A DNA stretch of 64,000 bases. Source: Harmothoe impar (Eukaryota > Annelida > Polychaeta > Phyllodocida > Polynoidae). Within the stretch, counting starts at the first letter, position 1, and each line of letters begins with the position of its first letter. A program made the position numbers and the translations under genes. Positions 55,676 through 64,000 of this stretch are shown here, piece after piece. Location: assembly GCA_947462335.1 (NCBI GenBank), contig OX381714.1, forward strand, positions 15,658,618 through 15,722,617, read 5' to 3'. The notes under the pieces are model-generated. The model made no database searches. It had not been told where the DNA came from and was given only the letters and a program-made list of their open reading frames with translations.

Positions 55676-56371
55676 CAGCTCTGACCAACGCCATGTTTTT
55701 ATATACAATATCTAATTGACCTTTTTGCACGTAATGCGGCCCATAACTCAAGGCATATGGACCCAGTCGGTTAGACAGACGGCCATGAAGTATCACCCTA
55801 CAAATCTGCTCCGTGTTAGCCAAGGGGAGCTTATAATAGTGAATCAAAGAGCATTCTGTTAAGGTTATAGAGGATTTGATTACATTGCATTTCACCCTAT
55901 TACACACCCAATGAAATACACATGTTTACAAAGGATTCATTATCAAATACTATGTATTATGTTTACAGTCTACATACCTTTTAACAGGGTGGGTAGTAGG
56001 CATATGACTATGGTATAATGCCTCTTTGATGATACATTAGGTGCTCTGTAATATCATGACAAAAAGGGCCACTTAATGGACATATTAATTACCTCAGGGC
56101 TATTCAGTACTTGGGTAAGGACACATTAATCAAAGAAGCTAATAATAGGACACAAAACAATAGCTGTCCACATTCTTTTATGATTAATGCTGTACTTAAT
56201 TATTGTAGTTTTTTCTGAAAAGGCATGATGTAGGCCTATGTAACTTCACTTTGATGTTGGGAATGTTATCCTGATTACCTCTTATAACAAGTTATTTAAT
56301 TCCTCGACAGAGTTATAACATATTGAGATCAATTAGAAAATAGAAATACAGTAATGAAACAGTGGGGGTAT
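55676..56371. other. Non-coding gap
   Basis: AT-rich unique sequence without recognised features. Confidence 0.35.
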
Positions 56372-56425
56372 CTATGATGCATTCATGCAGCCCTGGTGAG
56401 TCTAGGTGCCTGATAAAAGGTTAAA
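56372..56425. mobile_element. Cloverleaf TTAA MITE, copy 24 (fragment)
   Basis: Only TATGATGCATTCATGCAGCC, CTGGTGAGTC and a terminal AAAAGGTTAAA remain. Confidence 0.55.
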
Positions 56426-57310
56426 TTAGTGAAAGGCTGTATTTTTGGTGTTAATATTTTGAAACATAAAATATGACACCTCACTTGGAAAGTAAAATAA
56501 AACAGTGGGGATCCATGGAAAGGAGAGGAAACACATGTGATGGTATGAGAGATAGGGGTGGAGGTGGGAGTACTTAAAGCTGTGAGAACAGAGGGATAGG
56601 GGACTGGAGAAACAGGGCCCAGGAGGAGACACCCAGGAGGAGGGACCAGGGGGTGGTGGGGGCCTCACACAGCTGCTGAGAGCTGTAATAACCCGCAAAA
56701 CGAATCGGCAAATCAATAGGCTGAAAATCAATCTGCGAAACACAGGGGGCCCTACCACCAACTACCACACCACCACACCACCATCCAGCCCAGCACCATG
56801 CAGACCACCACCGCTCTAGTGTGCCAATCATGTACTTTAACATCTCCCAGTGGGCCCTGTACCCGGCCTCCATGCAATCTGATGGAGGCCGGTGGTTGTG
56901 GTTGTGGTGAGGGAGTCTCTGGTTTATATACAAAAGGCACACATGGTGGTGCTCGCCCAAATACCAGCTCTAACTGCTCACACCTGCTCGTGGTGGTGTT
57001 AGGGGTAGGGGGAGCTGCTCATGTATAAACCCCATGCAGCTGGAGTCCTACTAGGCGTGGTTCTTTAGTAATATGATGTATTGGTGTAGGAGAAAAGGAC
57101 GTCTGAATGACGACGGTGCTATCCACAATATTATAGTATATACCATGATTAAGTAGTATATGAAACAGCGCATTGACGCTGGTTCTCTAAAGCTTTATAC
57201 TTTTGCTTTAATACTAGGGTTGGTTAGTTGGTTATTTATTTGCTTTATTATTGACTTGAAGAACCATAACTTTATACAGAAAGTGTAGTTTTTATACTTT
57301 TATATATTAA
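56426..57310. other. Non-coding gap with one strong hairpin
   Basis: Contains CCGGCCTCCAT (56863-56873), loop GCAATCTG, ATGGAGGCCGG (56882-56892), a perfect 11-bp stem. Around it are CCACCA and GGTTGTGG patches. Frames up to 128 codons overlap on both strands; none recognised. Confidence 0.5.
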
Positions 57311-57545
57311 TATAACGACATGAACGGTACAGATATATTATTGTCAAGTCCTATACTAGTGTAGAGTTAACAAGTGTAAATTTGGCAGAGTTGAAAAGTA
57401 TATTATAGAAAATGTGTACGGTACCTTTCATGTCGTTATACCTCAATATAAAGGCATATATAAAAGGTACAAATATATCATCAAATCCCATACTAAAGTG
57501 TAGTTAACATTGAAGCGTGAATTTTGCAGAGTTGAAAAGTTTATT
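57311..57545. repeat. Interleaved direct and inverted repeat
   Basis: TATAACGACATGAACGGTAC (57311-57330) is mirrored by GTACCTTTCATGTCGTTATA (57421-57440), 19 of 20 bases. Overlapping it, a roughly 80-bp direct repeat (57325-57404 and 57464-57545) shares GTACA, ATATAT, TAGTTAAC and GCAGAGTTGAAAAGT. This may be the decayed end structure of an unclassified transposon. Confidence 0.7.
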
Positions 57546-57779
57546 AGCAATGAGAACCTGCCCTACCTTGCCCTCAGACCCCCCTGTATACATGAGCACC
57601 CCCTCCATGTGCCATCGGCTAATGGCTACAGGAGGACGCAGTGTGTACTGCAGCTACGGGAGGTGAGGCCACATTGATTCCTCCAGTGTTAGCCCAACAC
57701 TGAAACGTGTAAATTAGTTCTATCCTGCCGAAACGCCATGTAACGCCCCCTCCCATTGGCTCCTGGGGATGCCTTCGCT
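57546..57779. other. Non-coding gap
   Basis: No feature recognised. Confidence 0.35.
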
Positions 57780-57860
57780 GCCTGCCGGCGCATTCCTTAG
57801 TTTCTGCATGCGACGCCGGGGAACCAGCGAAACCGGAAACGAGGTGATTGTCGTCTGCAT
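57780..57860. promoter_or_regulatory. CpG-rich patch with ETS-like site and GTCGTCTGC
   Basis: GCATGCGACGCCGGGG, then ACCGGAAACG (ETS-like, about 57831-57840), then GTCGTCTGC (57850-57858) running into ATATATGGAC and TTTCTCGCGTGAG. Looks like a small CpG promoter; unproven. Confidence 0.35.
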
Positions 57861-60571
57861 ATATGGACTTTCTCGCGTGAGTCTCGCCCAGGGGCAGTGG
57901 AAGTGTATTAAATGGAAAACAAGCTGACAATAGGGACAGTAGCCGACTGAATGTTATGGGATGAGTTCACTACTAGATGGTCTACCTGCTAAAGTGGGCT
58001 TTTAGAATGGAAGTGCTCTGATAAACCATGTTTAATCCGAGTAAACAGCAGAAAGATGCAGAGATTTTCAAGATAGTTGCTTAATCCTGAAACTATCAAA
58101 CATTCTGTGGTTTCTGACGCCTTGACCGATATTCATCTATGTATTTAAGGACCTGATAAACATCATTCATAAAGGGAACTTTAAAATACTTACTCTTGAG
58201 GCTAATTCCCTCTCTTCTTCATAGCCACATAGACTTGCGCTATTAGTATGCAGCCTATGTCTATGCTAGCACTAATTTGTCAGGGGAACTGGCTCAGAGT
58301 GGGATGAGGGAAGCCCTTACAAGCCCCACCTAGACGTGTTATACATCTTAATTGACTTTCAACCCTAATCTACCGCTCATGTAGTCTATAGAGACGGGCT
58401 TATCTTATTAACCTGCTTACAATAGCTTTACATTCAACCTTTTATTCAGCAGAGATTGCTCTTTAAATACTGTGAGCCTGAGGTACATAGAGGTTATTTC
58501 ATACAAGACAAAGGCCACTGATTATTTTTGTATCATATTCCTGTGTTAATTGCGAAGGTAATAATATCACCAGACGCTATCATAATCCCAGCGGGAGAAG
58601 TAATTTGGTATTTTATCGCAGACAAGCTGTGTTTATCACACATAATGCCCCTTATGGTGTAAAATTATACGTCAAACCGTGACGTATTTCCTCCAAGCTT
58701 CGAGAAATCTGTTGGTTTCAACTTCCTATAGCCCAGTTCCTGTGGCTCCCGCTAGTAGGCTTTGTTGGCCATGTAGGGGGCTGTTTGCTTCCTCTCCTCC
58801 CACCACGCCCCCTACAGGATGTCAGCAGAAACAACAGCTGTCAAACCAAACCGAGGCTGGAGGTCAGCGCTCAGCATCGCTTTCAATAATGTATATTATT
58901 ATGGGATGTCGGCGGCGTTGTGGTGTAGGTGACGAGAAGCAGGCGTCAGGGTCCTGTCTCACTCTCACCCATCTCCATGCATGGTCCCCCCAGCCACCTC
59001 AGAAGTCAATCATCATGGCCAATTTCCTGATTGAAAGGTGTCAGGAAAACTATTATCTCTGTATGTACTGTAACCTTAAAATTAACCCATTATCGCCCAT
59101 TGTAATTTCAGTGTCCTGTGCCATTATCACTGGCATATTTCATGGGGTTTCTTGCATTTGCACTTTCTATAAGAGTATGACTACTTAACTGATTTTGAAG
59201 GTCATTGTCCGGGCAGACCTAGCATTAAAAGTAACTCACTTCATATATACTTGAATAAAAAAAGAAACATCCAGTTTATAGTCTTTTACTTTGAAACAAA
59301 ATAAATCAAGTGCATAGTCTTCTACCTGGGGTCTTTTACTTTGATTCTAAATGTCCGAGAATCCCATGACCTTTGAGCTGTTGAGTGTCAGACACCTTCA
59401 TGGGTGGGCACACAGTCACAAATCAGATACCAGGTCCTTGACTTATTGGTATTGTCCATGACTTGATGTTATTCACATCATTTATTACACCCGTGCTCTC
59501 CCCCCGTGAAGTAGTCTACCCAGGACTCTGGGCCTCAAAGTAGCTGACTTGGTCCATAAACTGGACATTTCTCATTCCATCAGCCATCCCACTGCTGACT
59601 CAAGGTGGCAGCGCCGGTGCCGCCCCTATCGGCAGGGGTAGGAGGTAGGGGGCCATAGATCACTATGCTCTGGGCCCCACTGACCACTACTGGCCACTAC
59701 TGACCGCCCAAGCCCTAGACCAACGCCCAGCCCCCGCCCCCCGCCCATCTCTCCTCCTCCCAGTCCTGGCATTTAAAAGGAAGGTTCGAGTGTTGACCTG
59801 ACTTTACCACAGTGAGCCATAACTTTGCAATTATAGTCAACTCTATCTAATATTGTACTGTGAAGTATGATAAAATTGTGGCGTGAAATCACCAGAGCGC
59901 CAGAAAAGCCACAAAATATCCATATATTGTCCCTTCTCTGATATGCTGATGACCTCCCCAGATGCCCCCCAGTTACAGTCCTTCAATGTATGGGTGCCAT
60001 GCGCCCAGAAGTCACCTCAACAACTAGACAAGCTAAACATTTTACAGGCTCTAGAATTTCTATAAGACCCATAGAAGGAGGGGGTTAACCCTGGTAAGTT
60101 GGGGTGGGGTGACTAACCTCCCCTGTGGTAGTGGTAGGCCGATCTTGGTTTATGGGCGGCAGTCCGTCGTCCTGTCTCTATCAGTAAATCCTCTGAGTTA
60201 CGGCCCCTCCCCTGCCTCCACTGGCCGCATATATAACCCACCCCAAGGTGTTCACATCACCACGTAGGTTATGCTTTCATCAATATGTTTTATCAGCGAA
60301 TAAAGTGCCCGGTCAGTCTCACAAAGTATAAATGTGTGTGTGTACTTCTATGTTGTTCTAATGCAACGTTATAGTGGTTGGTCTGTTGTCAACAATATTG
60401 TAATATAGTATAATGTTATAGAGACTATAGAATCGATAATATTGTATATGATATAATGCGTCAATATAAAACCTCAATGATAACTTGATGGTGACCTCAT
60501 TTTAAGACAATTCCTATGTATTACTGTACTGCCCGGCAATTTATCTCGCTACATGAGGCCTGACCCTGTAA
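57861..60571. other. Long non-coding stretch
   Basis: 58480-59190 is largely repeat-free and has ATTA-rich, enhancer-like composition. A 169-codon frame there begins at a GTG, has no domain, and is not called. The rest shows no exon, repeat end or RNA gene; C-rich patch at 59735-59765. Confidence 0.35.
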
Positions 60572-60808
60572 CCTTCTAAAGGCCGCGCACTGCTTTAATG
60601 CACCCTTTTTCGTTATGATGTTTAAATGCAGCTCTAGCGAGGGCTGCATTCAGGTATCATGCTGACACTACGGGGTTGATACACTCCTGAGAGGTCTGCT
60701 GGCATAACTTATGAATGCAGCAGTGGTGAGGGGCCCCGCCAGTGCTGCATCCATGCATCATGACACAAAGGACACAGCACGTTAAAACACCATGCGGCCC
60801 TTAGATGG
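60572..60808 (-). mobile_element. Cloverleaf TTAA MITE, copy 25
   Basis: Left CCTTCTAAAGGCCGCGCAC (flank GTAA), right CCCTTAGATGG then TTAA (60809-60812). Hairpin 1 collapsed to GCAGCTCTAGCGAGGGCTGC; spacer GGGGTTGATACACTCCTGAG is minus orientation. Confidence 0.84.
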
Positions 60809-60829
60809 TTAATATATGTCCCACTGAAT

Positions 60830-60986
60830 GTCGTCTGCTCAGAGTAACATGAACACAAGTCACGTGGCACCTCTCACCAAACCGAGGCTGCGTCAAAGGA
60901 CAGCGTCTCACCTTTCCAGGAAGGAACCGGAAGAGAGCATTCTCCCAGCGTGCTTTGTACCGGTGTCCTCAGGGCCAGCCAATCAG
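60830..60986 (+). promoter_or_regulatory. Promoter-like cluster: GTCGTCTGC, USF E-box, ETS and NF-Y sites
   Basis: GTCGTCTGC (60830-60838), GTCACGTGGC (60859-60868, USF type), ACCGGAAG (60926-60933, ETS), AGCCAATCAG (60977-60986, full NF-Y consensus). All within 157 bp and just beyond a MITE end. This is the strongest promoter-like combination in the window, though no start site or exon is identified. Strand is nominal; the NF-Y site reads forward. Confidence 0.45.
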
Positions 60987-61689
60987 AATAATGGTCTTAG
61001 CACGCTTTGGGTTTAGGGGAGCGGCCTAAGACGGCCAAGGAGGGTTGCTGTTTACTGTGTGTGCTTGCTGAGGAGGCTGGTTATACGGCATCCAGGAAGG
61101 GCTGGTAGTACTCTAAGTGCGGATTCAAAGGTTGGCACAGCATTGATTTCGTATGATAAAGGACATTTCCAAAAATGAGTTCACTCAGCCATTCTCGGCC
61201 TGTCGCCACTACTGTTGTCTTCCACCACTGTTGTCAATATCCAGTATATATGTCTCTGTTTTGCATCAGTCGCTCTGCCTTTCTAGCTACTTGAATGATC
61301 TGTGTGTCTCTGCCTCAGTCTAGTCTTTTCACCGTCTGCCCGAAACCTCTGTCTGTCTGGATCTGCTTTGGTATGTATCTGCCTGTCTGTATACAGCTAT
61401 CTCTTGCTCTCTCTCTCTCTATCTGTTTCCCTCACCCTGTCATTCTCATTATATTCAATATAATAGGGGCCAGCCGCTTGTGAATGGTTTATAGTCTTGG
61501 GTCCAAAGGCTCAGCTTCATCGTATTAGGCTGGTTTGAATCAATATTAAACTCACCAGGGGCGTTAGCACAAGTAGCAGAGGCCCCACAGAGAGGTCAGG
61601 GATGCTCCTAGATGTACAGTGTGCTGTCATGTTCAGATCTAGCCGTCATTCACCATGGGATCATGCACTGTGATAAGGTATATCATTGA
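60987..61689. other. Non-coding gap
   Basis: A CT-rich patch at 61400-61425. No exon recognised despite the upstream promoter-like cluster. Confidence 0.35.
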
Positions 61690-61923
61690 CCCTTCAAGCG
61701 CCGCATGGTGCATTAATGCATCATGCATTTTGTCGTCATGATGCATTCATGTGGCCCTAGTAGTTACTCACCAAGGCTACTCGCCAGGGCTGCATGCATG
61801 TATCATACCGACCCTTAGGGGGTGTATCAACCCCATAGAGTCTACACGGTGCTTGATTGAAGGGGTGGCGAGTTACTCGCCGGTGTGGACTTCATCCATC
61901 ATGACGACAAAGGCCACACATAG
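61690..61923 (+). mobile_element. Cloverleaf TTAA MITE, copy 26 (right end missing)
   Basis: CCCTTCAAGCGCCGCATGG at the left. Hairpin 1 region partly rearranged (TAGTTACTCACCAAGGCTACTCGCCAGGG, an arm duplication). Spacer GGGGGTGTATCAACCCC is plus orientation. The match ends after ATGACGACAAAGGCC. Confidence 0.8.
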
Positions 61924-62585
61924 TCATCATTCACCATGGCATGTGATCATGGTTAGTGTGGTTGTATTGTGGTTATTTATAACTCTAACACTGAATGCAA
62001 GGCACAACGACCATGCAGTCGGCGACTTCATCGTTATAGTTGAAAGAAATGCATGGTGATAAATTCACTATGAAACAATATGAAAGTTTGCCCTAATTCC
62101 ATTTTTACTTGAAGAACAAAAAGCCGTGGATTTGGCTGTGTTTTTAGCCATTACATCTGGGAGCCCCTACAGGGACCATTGTCCATAGCACTGGGGTTTT
62201 GCCACTCTCTTTAATATCTCATATTCGATGTTTTAGGTCCATTTTGCGTTTCACTCTGGAAGTGGTTTAAAATCTGCGGCATTCAGTCTTTGCCAGTGCA
62301 GCACCCGATTCCAAAGGAGATCTCCATCTCATTTGTTAATGGGGTTTTCGTCGCCACGTTTTACACGGGACTACTCGAATTGCCTCTTGCAGAAGGCGTG
62401 CAAATTCACGATAGGATTTGCCGCCAGAATTTTTGACTGATTATATTTAAGCAAATTATCGTCTGCCCAGGGAGGATTCGTGCGCGTGGGTGTTTGCTGT
62501 TTGTGGACTACGCTGCCCTGCTTGGATGGATGGATGGATGGATGGATGGAGGGAGGGATTGTGTCTGGGATTGGAGAAAATGTTA
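61924..62585. other. Non-coding gap with unique A/T-rich sequence
   Basis: 62390-62470 has CCGCCAGAATTTTTGACTG and ATCGTCTGC (62458-62466, a near match to the 9-mer). No gene seen. Confidence 0.35.
62525..62560. repeat. (GGAT)n microsatellite
   Basis: Six or seven GGAT units grading into GGAGGGAGGGA. Confidence 0.9.
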
Positions 62586-62827
62586 CCCCTTTAAGGGCCA
62601 CATAGTGTTTTAATGTGCTTTGGCCTATGATGTGCTATGCTCTTTGTACAATGTATAGACATGGGCCATTATTGAATAGACTCACTGCATTCATGCATCA
62701 TACCGATCCTTCGGTAACGTATTAATCTGATAGATAGGACATGGTGCCTTAATGCATCATATGTCAGGAATGCATCATGACGACAAAGGACACATTGGAT
62801 TAAAAACACTATGCTACCCTTAACATG
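62586..62827 (+). mobile_element. Cloverleaf TTAA MITE, copy 27 (hairpins decayed)
   Basis: CCCCTTTAAGGGCCACATAG at the left, CTACCCTTAACATG then TTAA (62828-62831) at the right. Both GCAGCCCTGGCGAGT hairpins are gone; the central spacer TTCGGTAACGTATTAATC is plus orientation. Confidence 0.78.
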
Positions 62828-63309
62828 TTAAGAGGTTTCTTTGAGAGTAGAGAAAATACACATAAAACCTTGGCAACTCTAGGGCAACCAGACGTCCTCC
62901 TACACCATAGTGGGCTGAACCAGTACCAGCTCCTTCATCTTGACTCTTGCTCCTACTCCAAGTAGGAGAATCTCATTTAACACTTTGATTCGGATTACCA
63001 AACACCAAACCACGATTTCCTTTTAAACCATGAACCGAATCCCCTCAGAAACACACTAAATTGAATCTTGAGTGGATCCCAGATGTTTGTCAGTCAAATA
63101 TTTTCCCAAACTTCCAAACACAGGGTCCATGGTGGTAATTTTAAATTTTGGCGGGAAGGGAGTGGGAATGTCGTCTGCTCTGACAAGCCTATCATTTAAT
63201 GAGGCTTGATGGCTGCTGGTCATCAGCTCCTACTGCTGACCTCCTGCCTTGCCTTGCTGGGTCAATGAATGGACGCTGAGGGGGGGGGGGTACAGCATGG
63301 GGGGGTTAA
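62828..63309. other. Non-coding gap with one 9-mer and E2F-like site
   Basis: TTTTGGCGGGAAGG at about 63145-63158 and GTCGTCTGC at 63170-63178. A G-run at 63282-63290. Confidence 0.4.
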
Positions 63310-63531
63310 CCCTTTAAGGGATGCATAGTGATGTAATGCTCATCATCGTTATGATGCATGAATGCAGCCTTGGGCTTCATGGAAGTATCATGCCGTCCCT
63401 AGGGGGTTGAGACACTTTCAACGAGGCAGCATCATGCATTAATGCAGCCATGGTCAGCAGATTCGCCGAGACTGCATGAATGCATCATGGCGACACATGA
63501 TGCATTAAATCACTATGGGGTCTAAAAAGGA
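63310..63531 (-). mobile_element. Cloverleaf TTAA MITE, copy 28
   Basis: TTAA at 63306-63309 precedes CCCTTTAAGGGATGCATAG. Hairpin 1 lost; spacer GGGTTGAGACACTTTCAACG is minus orientation; hairpin 2 is GCAGCCATGG...; right end decayed to TAAAAAGG. Confidence 0.82.
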
Positions 63532-63730
63532 TTAGTGGGTGGGTTGGGGGCTTGGTTGATGACCATTCGCACGTGAGCACGGATCCCACGTCGAGGTGTG
63601 GCGTGGGGGAAGGGGGTCAGTTGTCAGGACACAATCAGATCAAGATCAGGCTAGCGTGAGATGTAATAGACAAGCCGCCATCTGTCCATGGGCACTGGCG
63701 ACCCTGATAGAGGGGAGGAGCGGGCCTTAA
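63532..63730. other. Short gap between two adjacent MITE copies
   Basis: Nothing recognised. Confidence 0.35.
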
Positions 63731-63973
63731 CCCTTTAAGGACGACATCATGCCTTAATGCATCATGCCCTTGGTCGTCATGATGCATGAATGCAGCCCTG
63801 GCGAGTAACTCGCCAGAGCTGCATTCAAGCATTATACCGACCTTACAGGGTTGAGCCACTCCCGTGGGGTTAGTACGATGCACCAATGCAGCACAGGCAA
63901 GTAAATCGCCGGGGCTGCATCGGTGCATCATGACGACAAATGTAATCTTTTAGCGACATGCGTCCTTGAAGGG
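63731..63973 (-). mobile_element. Cloverleaf TTAA MITE, copy 29 (nearly intact)
   Basis: TTAA at 63727-63730 precedes CCCTTTAAGGACGACATCAT. Hairpin 1 (ATGCAGCCCTGGCGAGTAAC then TCGCCAGAGCTGCAT) and hairpin 2 (ATGCAGCACAGGCAAGTAAA then TCGCCGGGGCTGCAT) are both present. Spacer GGGTTGAGCCACTCCCGTGG is minus orientation. Right end CCTTGAAGGG. Confidence 0.87.
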
Positions 63974-64000
63974 TTTTAAGGGCTGACGCGCCGTGCGTTA

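Noticed and set aside
58679..59188. 169-codon + strand frame
   Set aside because: Begins at GTG, no domain, no splice sites; composition looks like non-coding DNA.
5546..63973. Reading the repeated hairpins as a CRISPR array
   Set aside because: Units are about 190-260 bp, dispersed over 58 kb in both orientations with terminal inverted repeats and TTAA flanks; that is a transposon pattern in a eukaryotic genome.
1..64000. tRNA or rRNA genes
   Set aside because: I looked for GGTTCGAATCC-type B boxes and conserved rRNA segments by eye and saw none; a dedicated covariance-model search was not possible.

Overview
The window looks like a gene-poor piece of an animal nuclear genome. The protein-coding signal is almost entirely one decayed non-LTR retrotransposon. 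The rest is non-coding DNA packed with short inverted-repeat transposons (MITEs), microsatellites and AT-rich unique sequence. There is no operon structure, no tRNA or rRNA, and no exon chain I can assemble with confidence. The mix of CG-rich MITEs ending in TTTTCGCG, long G-runs, microsatellites and TTAA-flanked elements suggests a marine invertebrate, possibly an amphioxus-like deuterostome. That species guess is weak.

The dominant component is one family of about 190-260 bp elements, of which I count 29 full, partial or degenerate copies between 5.5 kb and the right edge (roughly a tenth of the window). A full copy begins CCCTTTAAGG and ends CCTTAAAGGG, usually next to TTAA. It contains two near-perfect hairpins (arms around ATGCAGCCCTGGCGAGT) separated by a third short hairpin (CCGACCC...GGGTCGG). 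Each strand can therefore fold into a cloverleaf. The TTAA flank and CCC terminus point to a piggyBac-mobilised non-autonomous family. One copy (36582-37064) is split by another MITE with CACTG/CAGTG-type ends.

Other mobile DNA: a Tc1/mariner-like MITE with TA flanks (431-637); three copies of a G-rich MITE with 3-bp TTA/CTA flanks (20879, 32078, 34812), PIF/Harbinger-like; a 453-bp element with TTAA flanks (11675-12127) and a related composite at 49826-50408; a MITE with poly-A-containing ends (54197-54503); two copies of a long foldback (38227-38549 and 46206-46655, the latter a nearly symmetric 450-bp palindrome); and another foldback at 29774-29979. The non-LTR element (about 38745-42050, + strand) keeps a 975-codon frame with endonuclease C-terminus, reverse transcriptase and CCHC knuckle. 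It is truncated at the 5' end and frameshifted in an 8-G run.

Regulatory-looking sequence: a juxtaposed acceptor/donor at 11578/11579 with branch point and pyrimidine tract resembles a recursive splice site and hints that part of the window is a long + strand intron. Motif clusters resembling TATA-less promoters occur at 1945-2011, 42960-42990, 44388-44510, 46840-47090, 57780-57860 and 60830-60986. AT-rich, repeat-free stretches (25780-26620, 24560-24720, 58480-59190) resemble developmental enhancers. The 9-mer GCAGACGAC/GTCGTCTGC occurs nine times exactly, often paired and next to E2F-like TTTGGCGCGAAA sequences. I know of no named feature that explains it.
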